From Sordaria brevicollis (Eukaryota > Ascomycota > Sordariomycetes > Sordariales > Sordariaceae): a stretch of DNA of 64,000 bases. The notes below the pieces were generated by a model. It made no database searches, was not told the origin of the DNA, and saw nothing but the letters and a program-made list of their open reading frames with translations. This document shows positions 33,383 to 46,258 of this stretch, in pieces. Positions within the stretch are counted from its first letter, which is position 1. Each line of letters begins with the position of its first letter. The DNA lies in contig JAUTDP010000009.1 in NCBI GenBank assembly GCA_033439795.1, positions 2,108,001 through 2,172,000 of the forward strand, read 5' to 3'. The translations under genes were made by a program, and so were the position numbers.

Positions 33383-36300
33383 CAAGGGAAAGGTTTCGCC
33401 GTCACAGCGACCCTAGCTCCAAGACTGAACCTGGAGTGAAGCGACTGAGCATGACGTTAGCAGTTCACTTCTCTCAACTAGACAAACGAGGAAGGAACGA
33501 AGGCCCACTGAAGCCGCACGTCCGTAGGAGGTTGAGACGGAATGAGGTGGGCCACATCACACCATTGACTAGTTGTCCCAAGCCGTACATGACAAGAAGG
33601 CCGCGGTTAGACATGTCTTTGGGATTCCGCGCGATTGGATGGGTTTGAGATCAGATGCTGCCCGGCTTCTAAGCAGGGGATGATATAAAACAATCAGGGG
33701 CTGCCGGTTGGAGTGGTATAAAAATGCAACATGGTATTGGCTGAAACAAGGCAACAACACAGAAACGGGAAGGTATAGTACCTCGGAGTGGTAACCAACG
33801 GGTTGAATATTAAGAGTTATTACTCTTGAATGAATTATCCTCAGATATAGAGGACGTTTGTGTCGAGAGCCGTCGTTGAGGGCGCAGTAACCTAGGTGCC
33901 GCAGTGGTATGTACCGTGAAGGCTGCTACTGTATGTCTGATGGGTGTCTTCTGTCTGTCGGATTCTGCTTGGGTTCGGCCTGGCCAGGATAACGACGTCG
34001 AGTAACACTTTGGGATTGACTTTGGTTACACCGAGGTCACCGGCTCCGTCTCGTTGGGAATCTGATTGCCTACCGGGCCGGTCGCACGGCCGTATGACTT
34101 GTCTGTCAAACCGCACTGCTGGTATCAAGTCCCGGGACGTTGGAGACGTGCTCGGTTGGCGTGATGTTTGTCGAAGGTATAAAGGAAAAAAGAGGGAGGC
34201 GTGGAATAATATCTAGGTTGGACCCAGGCTGTCGGTGTTGATCCGGTCTCAATATGCGTATCCGGGAGAGAAGAAAAGAAGAACCAGTGAGGTTTGCTGG
34301 CCAGACTGCGGGTATAAGTCGCACAACAGGGCAAGCTTTTGAGTTCTTTTTATGATGAGGCCAGAGATAAATGGGATCAGACGGCAATGAACAGGGCAGA
34401 CCCAGGCTATAGAGACGGGCTTCTACATGGCCTAGAGGCTAGCTAGCGGAGAGAAGAGGAGTGGCTCCGGAAGGTGGCCGGAGGAGTGAGTAGTCGATGA
34501 GCAGCCGTGGTCCATGGTCCGTTATCCATGAAGGAGAAGGTGGGAGGAGCAGGGTATGTAGAGGATCCAGAGAGCCAGAGTTCCATAGATTGCAAAGCTG
34601 CATCTGATCGATGGATGGATGGCGGTCATGCACAACACGACAAGACCATTATTGCCCACCATGTGAGCAACCATGCCTTGGGTTATTACCAAACGGGGGA
34701 GCGCATGCAAGCGGGCGGCTCCATCAGATTCATTTTCCCGTCTTTGCAAGTCTCCATTCACCATCTTCTGGGTTAACCGTCCCCATATCCATCCATATGC
34801 CTATCCATGGGACCGGACTCCGGAAAGGAAGAAGGCATATTGTAGGTAGATACACCGGGTTGCTCATACGGGCCGAGGTGATGGAGCAGCTTGTCCGGGA
34901 TTCGTATTACGAAGTCAGTCTGAAGACATGTGTACCTCTAGGTAGCCGAGAGGGAAGACAAGGGTCAGCAAGATGGCGTTGTTGTTGGTCGAGCCGAGGG
35001 TGGGAGAGGTCGACGGCCACTGGCTACCTATCCCAAGGAGCCGGAACGCCATCCAGCGCCCTCCCAGTCTTTGAGTTACTGGGTACAGGCTGGGTACAGG
35101 CTGGTACAGGCTATGAGGAACCTCGATATTCAAAGTAGTGGTGGACACTGGCGGCCCGTGGCAGAAACGTGGGGAGTGAAACGTCGATGGCCCCTGGAGG
35201 TTGGATCCTGTGGCTCTTGTGGTTCGTGTGCCTGGAATGGGACCTGGCGGCCGTCTAACTGGGATTTGCGGACATTGGACCGGCTGTAAGATTTTGGAAC
35301 CTCTTGGGACCTGCTTGGTACTGCAAGTGAGACCTGGGGAGGGAGTGCCCTGAGATGTATGTGTCTAGGGAGTTTGGCAATCCGACCCGGAACCGATGAC
35401 AAGACGAAGCCAACTGGACGTCATGTTGTGGAAGATGACCTCTCGCAATCTAGGGTTCTGAAGCAGCACACAATAAAGGGTTGTTGAACAACACAAAGAG
35501 TGTCAATGTGAGAAGGGAAAAGAGAGATGAATGATTGACGTCGAAATGCCCTGCGCTCTCCAATGGATTTCTGTGACGCTGAGAGTGAGGACTGTGATCA
35601 GGCCAAAAAGAAGCAAGACGGGAGAAAGACAAGACGATAAGGTCGGAGATGGCTACGAATCCGATAATTCTGATTGGCCAATAGGTCATGATAGCCCCAC
35701 AATGCTCGAAATTAGTCCCACTCAAGTTCGCCAAGCAAGATGCCCCGCCAGTCCGCATAACCACATCTTCCTTCTTTCCTTCCTTTCCCCCATATCCTGG
35801 ACAACAAGGTCCTCACTGATTGTGTCGTCCTTGCCTCCTTCCTTGACGCTATTCCCACAGGATGGGATCCATCAATGTCAATCGCTATTCGAAACTTCTT
35901 CTTTTTGGCAGGCACATCCATGACTGTCAATCATAACTGAACTTGCCGACAACGACTGACAGCTGAGCAACGTTCAGTTCAGTTGGGATGTGATGTCCTT
36001 CACTCTTCACTTCGAAGACATTGCTTCTTGTGACTACGAATAGCTTCCCTCAATTGACCCTCTGCATACCATACCCGTACAGAACAAAAGTCTTTTCGGC
36101 AATAGTTCTTACTGGGGTGCGGCCGCCTCGTGTGACCACACCGGCGGCGTATTGGCCGTTGGCTTAAGAATCTTACCACGAACCCTTCATGACCCCTCGA
36201 ACTACGCCGCAGATATACTCCTCACGTCAACGGCAGTCAAAACGGCTGGACCGCCATCAAGCCATCAAGCCATGTCTCAGCCATATGTGTCTATTTGGCA

Positions 36301-38984
36301 GCTGTCATCGCGGCAGTTCGAGGCAGGTTTCCGTTGAAGAAGTCTGGTCAAGAATATGTATCTGTGTTGGCTGAAATCATGTCAAGGCGACAGGCCCTGA
36401 CCACCGATGAAAATACTCACCAGCTTCAATTTTCAGTGTAGACCCAACCTGCTCGACAGCTCTACTGCCTTGTTCCCCTCCTCTTACCTGCAACACCTAG
36501 ACTATATCCCGTCACACAAACACACAACTCCCATCCCACCACCCCTCAAAAGCCCAGCATAGTACAAACATATCACATAGCACACCATCCAAAGTACCAT
36601 CACATACCACACAAACTACAGCAGATCCGATATCACAACTGCAAAAAGAAACAAAAAACCATCACAGGTCAACAAAAAAGGGTCGGCACCAACTCTGACG
36701 TGCTACGGCTGCTTCCGACCCAGTGCCATGGAGAGGGTACCGAGACTATTGGGAACCGTAGTGTACTTCTGGGTTCAAGAGCCCGCCCCCTTGTTCATAC
36801 TCTCAAGAGTCTCCATACGTCTCGGCTGATCCATGTTTATAGTCCAAAGACTTACCCTGGCGTGGGCAGGAATTGCGGTCGTAAGCTCATCGGATGGAGA
36901 TGGACATCACTTGCTGGATGGTGTTGCCTACTTTTTTTTTTATCCATCTTACCTCTTGCCACAAGACAGAGAGAGAGACTGTTGAGTTCTCTCCTCGGAA
37001 CTCTCGACGGCATTGTTTGCTGGCTCCACGGCTCAAAGGAACATTGAAAGCATCACCTGTTCCGAGCATTCGGAACACGCCACCAGAAAGCTGACATATG
37101 TAAGAGAGATCGTCAAATGGGCTAAGCAGGGGATAAAGCTATTCTCGCTCCCACACAGAACACACCTCAATGAAACTGCTCACAACCTGGAAGCTTCGCC
37201 CACATCATCTCCGTTCTAGCACGTATCCGTTTCCTTTATTCGAAGCAACGACTATGCTAGCGAATTCGATTTGTAATGACGAGAGAGAGGCATCGCCGAT
37301 GTTTCCTTTCATGGACAACACATTTTACCTAGTCCACCGGAAACTCTGGCGATCACGGTTAGGAAAAGCCATTAAGGTTCAAAAAAGATGACCCACACAT
37401 ACAAGAACGGACCACAATAAACCATCCGACCACTCAATTCTCTTCTGAAGTCGATTGCCAGTTAGACCAGTCCAGGTATGCGTCGTGGCATTAGATATCA
37501 AATTACTCATTGTCCAGACTCTTGACCCACGAAGTTACTGAGCACATCTCAACACGCAGGAGACCGTTAACGAGTCCGGACCAGTCTTTGACGCTTCAGG
37601 CCCCATCACCGCCTATGTATCATCGCCGAACAGCCACGACTGGGGCTGTTGACGACATGTGGACTAGGTAGACGTGCTACGTAGAATACAAGCCAAGGGG
37701 AGGGGGGTCTAGGAAATCTCCCCTTCATCTTTCAACCAGTAAGAAGCTACATAGCATCAACGCTAACTGCTGCTTCTTGTGGGTGGGGAAGCGTATGAGC
37801 CGAGCAACGAACAGAAAGTGCGGAAAGAGAACCGAACTTCCACTTGCATTTCGCGATCGTATCGTTCGGCAGGGACATTGGGGCCCACGGAGCTTCCTCC
37901 TTTGGTGTTTTGACGAATCGCGTGTTGAATTCCGCCCTGTGGTGAAGAAAGGGGAAAAGCCCTTGTAAACCTAGGTATCGCTTGGAACGAAATGCCATTG
38001 GATTGTCCGATTGGAATGGTGGATTGGATTCGGTGTTCTGGGCTTGAGAGAAGAAGAAGAATTGGGAAAGAGCAACTGTTGATGAACCCACGCTTGGCAC
38101 AGCGACACACCACATCGTTCCTTCCTAGGGAAAGGACCTGGTGCCTCACTCCGGTGAACGCGGCATTTTGGACTCCGACTTGGTACGTACACTCTTGAGA
38201 TTTCTTAGGCTTCGAAACTTGAATGATGTGAAGAAGTCAGAGAGACGACGTGAAGAAAAGCGAGGGGATATGTGCGAGCGATGATACCTATACCAGGGAC
38301 TTTAATTGGCGTGGCATGACGCTAGTTTCAGAATAGGGGGTGGGTAGGGTAGTGATGTTAAAGGAATTGATGACGAACGACCATTCAGTGTCTTTTGGCA
38401 GTGTAGTTCAGGGTAGGTGGGCTTGGGTAGGGGAGCTGAGCTGGGGGGAGCTGGGGGAGGTCTCGCGTAGATTGTGAACTGCGAGTGCGAAGGCTGAAGA
38501 GAAAAGAAAAAGCAAAGAAAAGAAGAGACAGCTGGGATAAAAAGGAACGAGAGTCATGGGTGTCTGTCAGCGGTGACTTTGAGCCTCAATGACTTCCTCC
38601 ATCAGCACAAGATAGAGGAAATTTGACTTGCCCGTTTGTTCTTTGCTATCTTAGCTGCTTTCCAAAACGATAGACGGCAAGTAACCATGGAAAACGAAGA
38701 TGGAAAGTTCCCTATAGGGATGAATAGAAACCCGAATATCGAATTTTAACCGTCAAAGAAACGTCGCCAGTGGTATCTTATAACGTAGGAGAGAGAGAGA
38801 GGGGCTCAATCAAGAGGTGTAGAAACCAGGGGAAAAAAGGGGGCAATAACCAAATCCAAGAAGCCATCCTACCATAATGTCCCATATTCATATCCCTATT
38901 CCAAATTCAATCCATTTGCCGCGTGTCCCATCAATTCATCCCATATTCCATTCAATCCAGTTACCAGTAAACACCCCTATGCAT
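33383..38984. other. 5.6-kb intergenic region, no gene recognised
   Basis: Open frames reach 175 codons at most and none has a recognisable domain. Present are a short GGTACAGGCT direct repeat (about 35081-35112), GATG repeats near 34610, and AC-rich then T-rich tracts (36500-36960). Likely content is UTRs and regulatory DNA between two minus-strand genes. Confidence 0.45.
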
Positions 38985-41049
38985 TTAGTATCCCCCCACC
39001 GCAGGCTTCTGCCCACAAACAATATGCAACGGCATGAACAACAGCGCCGAATTATCATGATACGCCTTCCTGACCTGAATCAGGAACATCTCAACCTGCT
39101 CCCTGCTCCACCTCAGTCCCCTCGTCATGGGCCCCAGTGCAATGGCCTGAATGCCATCCAACAGGATCGTGCGCCAGTAGAGCCCGACCGTTTTCAGCAC
39201 CTTGTTCTTCGGCCACGTGCCGATGGGGATCTGAAGCACGCGCTCCGTCACGTTCTCGTACCCGGCTTCGCGCATCATTCGCACTAGGTTACCGCCGGCG
39301 GCGGCGTGGAAGTCGACCCCCAGAGCGGCGAGCCCTTCCCTGACGAGAGCCCAGTATTGAGCCAGGGGGTGGTCGGGGGGCATGGGGCCATTTATGGTAT
39401 TGGGGAAATGGACGACTTCTTGCATTTCGAACCAGCCGCCTGGACGGAGGTGTCTGTGGATGGAGGGGGTGGTTAGTGAGGGTGGATGAGGGGGTGGATG
39501 AAGGGGGAAAACGTACTCTAATGTTCGCCTCATCAGACGAGGCCAGTCCTTGATGCCCATTACTGTGTGGCGAGCGTGGATGTAGTCAAAGTAGTTGCGT
39601 GGGTGTAGCCATCTTTGGCATCATGTTAGTCTCTATATCATTGGACAATCCGTCTCTCCTGATCCTGAAGGCATGATCTTGTTGAACTTACGGGCTTCTG
39701 TGGAAATGGTCAGTGATATCCCTTGATAGGTCTGAAAAGGAGGGACCGCGGTATAACATACTCAACATCATCCACCATAAACCGTACATTGGGCGGTACC
39801 CATTCCGGTTGTATTGGACTTAGATCTACGCCGAGGATGTTGGCGCTCTCAAAGATGTCACCCACTGTTTGCAGGAAGTTGTGTTAGCTGCCATTTTGGG
39901 TATGAAGAACCAAGATTGAAAAAGCGCAGAACTCACTCTCAATGCACCAGATTCCTGTCCCTGTTCCAATATCCAAGATTTCTTGAGGATGGTTCCCAAT
40001 GGGCGCGTAATATAGCCTTCCGCATAACATCTTCACCATGGCATGTTTCATATCTTCTCGTTGTTGCCTGTTTTTCGCACTCTGCGTTAGCCGTCGTTTC
40101 TTTTCAGATCATGACCAAACCTCTCCACCCATTTCAAAACATTGTCAGGCACTTTTGTCTCGTCATGTCCAGCAGCCCGGGAAAAGAATGAACAAACATA
40201 CTCAACATCATCATTGGGAAAGTTATAGCGCCCCTCCCGGAACCGGTGATAACGCCTCCCGTTCTCAAACACATAATCTCGAATGCTCTCGGCCAGCGAC
40301 GTCGAACACGTCGTGTTGGCGTCCGATGCGTATCCGGCGTCCGAAGACATGTCGTCATGGTCGATAACGATGCTCCCGTCCTCGTCCGCCTGCTCTACAG
40401 CTGCTCGTTCTTCTTGCTCTACGTCAAACTCCACGGGCCCATTTTCTGCCACCGCCTCCAGCTCTGCCCGGCCCCGTTTCGTAATTCTCAACGCCGTGTG
40501 ATATGGTGACGGCGATAGCAGCGATCGACTCCTCTCTCCTCTCGCGTCTGCTGCTGGCGAGCTGCTGGGTTCACCACCACCGGATGATGATGATGGAAAC
40601 GGGGATGCGCCGGAGGTCGAAGGGGAGTTGGTCGTTGATTTGGAAAAGACGGTGTCGGCACGGGATAGGACTGAGTCGGCGCTCTCTTCTGGATCTGGTT
40701 TTTCGGTTGTCGTTATTGGAACATCGCTTGACGACGCTCGAGAAGGAGGAGTCTCTGGTGCTGCGGTTCCACTGGAGGCGAGGATGACTGTTTTGCCCGC
40801 TTGCGAAACGGGTGTGTGAGCGGGGAATTCGTCCTCCAGAACCCTTTGCTTTCCTTTCGTCGTCGAGCTTTTGTCCACTCGTGATGAGATCGATTGTGAA
40901 TATGGCTTGGCCAAGGTGCCATCGTCGCTGAAGGATGAGATACACTCGTTTTGCGTTCGGTTCTCGTTCTTGGGGGCCGAGATACCACCACCACCACCAC
41001 CACCACCACTGCCACCAGGCACAGCCGGGTCACCCTGTATGCGTTCCAT
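38985..41049 (-). CDS. LaeA-like methyltransferase with a 6-nt microexon
   Basis: Members are SAM-dependent, LaeA/TAM-type nuclear or cytosolic methyltransferases; LaeA itself is a global regulator of secondary metabolism and development. Predicted exons on the minus strand are 41049-40202, 40079-39937, 39864-39762, 39697-39692, 39612-39517 and 39453-38985, giving 554 residues. Residues 1-230 are low complexity: a poly-Gly run near residue 15, Ser/Pro/Thr-rich sequence, then acidic EEQADEDGS-like sequence. The conserved part begins ENGRRYHRFREGRYNFPNDD. It continues with SAM motif I EILDIGTGTGIW (about 316-327), GVDLSPIQPEWVPPNVRFMV, NYFDYIHARH, KDWPRLMRRTLE and HLRPGGWFEMQE. The sixth-to-last residues match family expectations. 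Exon 4 is only AAGCCC and adds Ser-Pro in frame. It is one of many LaeA-like paralogues in such genomes, and I do not claim it is LAE1. Confidence 0.92.
40984..41018. repeat. CCA trinucleotide repeat coding poly-glycine on the minus strand
   Basis: About ten CCA units in the first exon of the LaeA-like gene encode a run of glycines near residue 15. Copy number probably varies. Confidence 0.85.
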
Positions 41050-44000
41050 CCTGGACGAACGCTGAGTACACAGCAGACGCGGACCTGGGAAGAGCTCCTC
41101 TCTCTTTCGTTCTCGTCTCAAGGGCGGCGGCGAAAAGGCGACTGGTAGGTTCTGGACTGCAGAACGGACGGGGATAAACCCAAGACAGGCGACTAGGCTA
41201 CGCTTTGGGGCCAAATGAGGTTGCAGGCCGTTATATCCGACTTGACCCTGTCAAGCAGAAGCAAGAAGCAGAGACAACAGCAGCAGCAGCAGCAACCGGT
41301 CCCTCACGCCCGTTATGCCTGTGGGTCTCAAGTGCGAGTTATGTGGTCTCGAGTAGCACGCGGACCAAACGGGAAGCGTTGATTGCTCAGCCGGGACTTG
41401 GTGTATCGCCGTTAAGGACAGAAAGAGCCCGTGTCCCACCCAACGGCCAGCAGCATGCACAGCAAATTCCGTCCGTTGAAGGGGTCGCGAAGTTGTTGTT
41501 TGGCGTACTGTGTGTAATGGTTTCTGTACCTTGGCACACCTAACCACGGTTATACGAGCAGTGGTCGGGGAGGTGACTGAGAATGAGGAAAGAGTAACAA
41601 GCTTTCGGGTTATGAGAGACCACTTTTTCACTGTGAAACAGACCGAAGTTTAGAATTGCCGGGAAGTGAGGACCGCAATGAAAGTGTGGTAAAGGCGAGG
41701 AGGCGTAGAACTAGAATGAAGCAGGCCGTGGCTTGTAATCTGGAAGCGGGAAGGAACTCGTGATTGCTGCGGCAGGACGAAGGATCGTTCAGACCGAGAT
41801 CCAAGTTCGTACGGGTTGGTGGCCAGAGGTCTCAGCGAATGTTCCACACAAGGGAAGAGGCCAAAATATGTGGCCCAGTATATCTCGACGGGGGATATGA
41901 GCACTGATTTGCTGTCCGGGAAGCAATCAAGCCAAGCAATAAATTTGGTAGTCGAGGAGGAAGTGGTCGCCGATGAAGCTGTCGGTATGAGCTTGACTCG
42001 TCAAAGTATTACTAGAATGAGTCTGAGGAGTCTTCGCTGAAGAATATGGACTCGAGTCGAGGCTGGTCAACCCAAAGTCAATGAGCTAGCTGATCATCCG
42101 CGTAGTCGTTGTTTGATGAGGCCGAGTAGGTGCCGAAGGCTTGAATCTCTGGTCAACGACAGGACAAGCAAAGTCCGGATTTGAAGGAGCGAAGTTGGCA
42201 ACAAAAACCAAAAGGGCAAACAAGATGAGTGTTGTAGGAAGTTCCAAGGTGACAGTGGACCTCTGAAGGCTTCCTGGTCCTTGGTTAGTATGTAGTCTGG
42301 ACCCCCTTGTGTTTTACACTCTTGAGCTCTAGCAGCCAGATACAGAAGACACAGTACCATGCTGTTAGAGGGGAGGTTTTGACGACTGAAGATAATGCAA
42401 TCAATCCCTGGCATATAGCGTGGTAGACACGGCCGGGAGGTGTGTGGGCTGTTGGGGGGGGCCTGGGGGGATAGCTAGGATAAGGGGGGTTTGACAATTG
42501 GGGGCATTCTTGAAATCAGGAACCCCCACTTATTCTTCCGTAGAACTGTCTGTTCAAGGTGCTTTTGCCTTATGAACCATCAATTGCGGTTTCATCGCAA
42601 CTCAGTTCTCCGTCGTAATGATAGATCTGGTTTGAGAAAAGATGGTGTCGAGGTGTGCATCTGATACGGAGATGCGGTAGGCGGATGAGGTGACCCGGAC
42701 AAGCCACCACGCACAACAGAAGAAGCCACCGAAACGGCAGGCAGGCAGGAAGAAGCCCTCTTCAACAACCCCGAAGCAGACGCTCAGTTCAAGGACCACC
42801 CTGTTCCAGGTGGGTGTTGTGTTACCCCAGACTACGGTAGCTAAGGTTCAAAGGATGTCACCACTAGACAGAGCTTAGAAGGACCGGCACCGCATTTCGG
42901 AGCGTGCCCTTCTTCGCCTCCAAGTGGAATATTCCGACCTCGAATGAAGTATGAAAAAGAACATTCTGAAAGCGAGTTAGCACTGGGCGTCCTTTGGTGA
43001 GCAAACCCACCGATTCTTCACGCCATTCTGTCATGCAGGTCAATGAAGTTTGCCTGTCGGCCTGAAGACGATAGGACGAGAGGACAAGAGGGTATGTCAT
43101 AGCCCAACCGCCAACTCATCACAATCGCATTCGCAGTGAGAGTCCGAGGAAACCGCTTCCATAGGTATTTCCCATGTAACGTTTTATGGACCGCTCTCGA
43201 CTTGATGGGGTACAAAGATTCTTGACATTCGGGATCGGAAGAGCTGGATGATGGATCTCATAGAAAAGGTCCATGTGGATGCTGGCGGTCCGCCGACTCT
43301 TTCCCAGGTCCAGGTCCAGGTCCAGGTCCTTGTTCAGCTCTGGTCTTCCCCGAAATGGACATGCCTGGCCTGGCATTTGCATGGCAGCTCAATTTGCCCT
43401 CATGAATGCGCTTCGGGAAATCCATTGGGGAAGGGAAGAAACATGTCCGTTGTTGCGTGATGATCATCTCGGAAAGTCAAAAGACGAGAGTCAGAAAGCG
43501 TGCAGTCTTCACAGTTGTGAGAATAGGTACGTAGAAGCAAACTGGGTCAGCAGGTCGCAGTCATGGATGAAATCAAGGGAGAGACTGAGAGAGTGTCAAG
43601 CCACAGCTGAGAGTTGTTGGGCCAATAGTACCTAGCTTCAGCCTCACTCCAGCCACACCTTTCCTTCCTCGCCTTCGTCGACTGTCGTTTGTCACTGGCA
43701 TTCGCTGGACTGGAGCCGTGCCCCACCCGACAGGCAGAGCAAACTGACGTGGAGCTGGAGCCTCGTTCGTCCTTCCATAGCGCTGTGGTTGGGTCGCTAG
43801 CACCAGTGACAGGCCCGCTCCAGCAGCAGCAGCAGCTACCTATCGTGGAGGTGACGAACCACGCCAACCACTGGAGACTGACGACACCGCGAAGGAAGGT
43901 ACTGTACCAAGAGTAACCTCCAAACAACAACTGCCCCTCTCATCCATCATCACCACAACAACAAGAACGCAAACCACCGCCTTCACAAATATATCGCTGT

Positions 44001-44076
44001 CGCCTTCCATACCCACGATACCCGATAGCTTGACAGCCCACCCATCCATACTACATCATCAATACAGCAGCACATC
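41050..44076. other. Divergent promoter region between the LaeA-like gene and rpn5
   Basis: Three kilobases with no recognised gene. Features visible are a CAG/CAGCAG tract (41278-41296), a CCAGGT hexanucleotide repeat (43303-43329) and C/A-rich leader-like sequence with CACCACAACAACAAG just before the rpn5 start. Open frames do not exceed 128 codons. Confidence 0.5.
43303..43329. repeat. CCAGGT hexanucleotide repeat
   Basis: Four to five tandem CCAGGT units in non-coding sequence, 0.75 kb upstream of rpn5. Confidence 0.85.
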
Positions 44077-45780
44077 ATGGCGGACCCTGCGTTCAAGCCG
44101 GAGAAGGACTTCTCCAAGGAAGTCGACAAGCAGCTCCCCGAGGCCGAGCAGCTGGCCCAGGTAATACCACCACCACTTTGATTAACATCGTCTTGGGACT
44201 GGTCATTAATACTGAGATGACCTTGTAGTCAGATATCAACGCCGCTATCGAGAAGCTCTCCGTCCTCGAAAAGCAGACGCGCCAGGTAAGCGCCCCTCGC
44301 CCTTGGCCACCCACCTACAATAGCTCCCCGCTCCGTCAAACGAGAGGTAACTGACCATGCGCCAACGACGATAGGCTTCCGACCTTGCCTCAACATCCCG
44401 CATCCTGATCGCCATCGTCACCCTCTGCAAGAACAAAGGCGACTGGAGCTTGCTCAACGACCAGACTCTCGTTCTCTCCAAGAAACATGGCCAGCTCAAA
44501 CAAGCCATCACCAAGATGGTCCAGACCGTCATCGACTTCCTCCCAGAGACCCCGAACCTCGAGACCAAGCTGTCAGTCATCGAGACTTTGCGCACCGTTA
44601 CCGAGGGCAAGATCTTTGTCGAAGTTGAGCGCGCCCGCGTTACCAAGATTCTCTCCGACATCAAGAAAGAGCAGGGTGACCTCAAGGCTGCGACCGATAT
44701 CCTGTGCGAACTTCAGGTCGAGACATTTGGTTCCATGGACAGGAGGGAAAAGGTGGAGTTCATTCTGGCTCAGGTCGCGCTTTGCATAGAGAGCAAGGAC
44801 TGGACACAGGCGGGCATCCTCAGCAGGAAGATCAGCACCAAGTACCTTGCGCGCAGGCCCAAGAAGACGCAAGAGCAACTCGACAAGGAGAAGAAGGACA
44901 GGGAGGCCAAGAAGGCCAAGGGCGAGGAGGTTCCCGAGGAGAAGGAGGATGATGTCACCGACCTCAAGTTGCGATACTACGAACAACAGATCATTCTGGC
45001 CAAGCACGACTCAAAGTACCTCGACGTCTGCAAGCACTACCGCCAGGTGCTGGATACCGAGGCGGTAGAGGAGGATCCCGCGAAGCTGCAGGCCGTAAGC
45101 ATCTACAGACAAGCCCGTTTTGCAATTATTCGTATACTAACATGGATTCATGACAGGTCCTGCAAAGAATCATCTACTTCATCATCCTCTCTCCCCACGA
45201 CAACGAGCAACACGATCTCCTCCACAGAATTCACAAGGACGCACGAAACTCTCAGATTCCTCAGGATGCTGAGCTCCTGAAGCTTTTCACCGTTCACGAG
45301 CTCATGCGCTGGCCCGAGGTTTCCAAGATCTTCGGCCCACATCTGTGCAGCACCGAGATTTTCGACTCGGAGCCCAACCAGTCAGCCGACGACAAGGCCT
45401 TCCAGCGCTGGCAGGACCTGCGCAAGCGTGTCATCGAGCACAACGTGCGTGTGGTGGCCAAGTATTACACTCGCATCCGTGTGGAGCGCCTCACCAAGCT
45501 TCTGGATTTGACCGAGGAGGAGACGGAGAAGTACATCAGCGAGCTCGTAACGTCCAAGACGGTCTATGCCAAGATTGACCGTCCGGCGCGCATTGTGAGC
45601 TTTGCTAAGCCGCGGGATGCGGACGATATCCTGAACGAGTGGAGCTTCAACATGAAGAGCTTGCTCGGCCACTTGGAGAGGATCGACCACCTCATCACCA
45701 AGGAGGAAATGATGGCAAGAATTCAACCGGGCGCAAAGCCATCAAAGAAGAGCATCAAGGAGAAGGCGGCGGCGCGTTAG
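44077..45780 (+). CDS. rpn5: 26S proteasome lid subunit Rpn5, four exons
   Basis: Rpn5 is a PCI-domain scaffold of the 19S regulatory particle lid, which holds the deubiquitinase module and contacts the core particle. Exons are 44077-44160, 44229-44285, 44375-45094 and 45157-45780, all in phase 0, giving 494 residues, close to the fungal norm. The N-terminal helical repeats include LATTERN-like family segments such as VIDFLPETPNLETKLSVIET, VEVERARVTKILSDIK and LRYYEQQIILAKHDSKYLDV. The PCI/winged-helix part is in the last 180 residues: RVIEHNVRVVAKYYTRIRVE, LDLTEEETEKYISELV and KIDRPARIVSF. The end is the conserved long helix HLERIDHLITKEEMM. A charged Lys/Glu insert (about 240-270, KEKKDREAKKAKGEEVPEEK) is longer than in yeast. 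Confidence 0.96.
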
Positions 45781-46258
45781 AAAAGCCCACCCGCTCTTAC
45801 CCCCTTGACTCCGATCGTGATTAGGAACAGCGAGTGATCATAGGGCGAGACGAAAGGCCGCTGAACTCCATTGCTCGTTCGCCGCCATCCTCCCGGAAGA
45901 GGCTTCGTCGGCACCTGGCAAGGCTGGGTGCATAACAGCACAAATAATCAGCCTTGTATGAATAGACATGAATGCTATGGAGCAAAAGAATATAATTATT
46001 CCACCACTTTGTCTACGCCGATGCCCAGGAGCAAAGGCTACTAACGGATAGAACGGAGTAAACTCTATAGACAAGTTTCATATAGTTTTTATCCAAGCGA
46101 TGCCGTACAAGATGGTCGCAAGTAGAATGCTTGAGTTTTCAACATTTCTGCCACCATGGCCGTAGCCTTCTTCTCAGTACCTTAACCATATCAACCGCTA
46201 TTATCAACTGACGACCTCTCGCTCTCAAGGTTCCATCCTACACATATTCAGCTGCCTG
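45781..46258. other. Convergent intergenic spacer
   Basis: This 478-bp space lies between the stop codons of rpn5 and the minus-strand methyltransferase-like gene. It should contain both 3' ends. I see no further gene or repeat. Confidence 0.6.
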
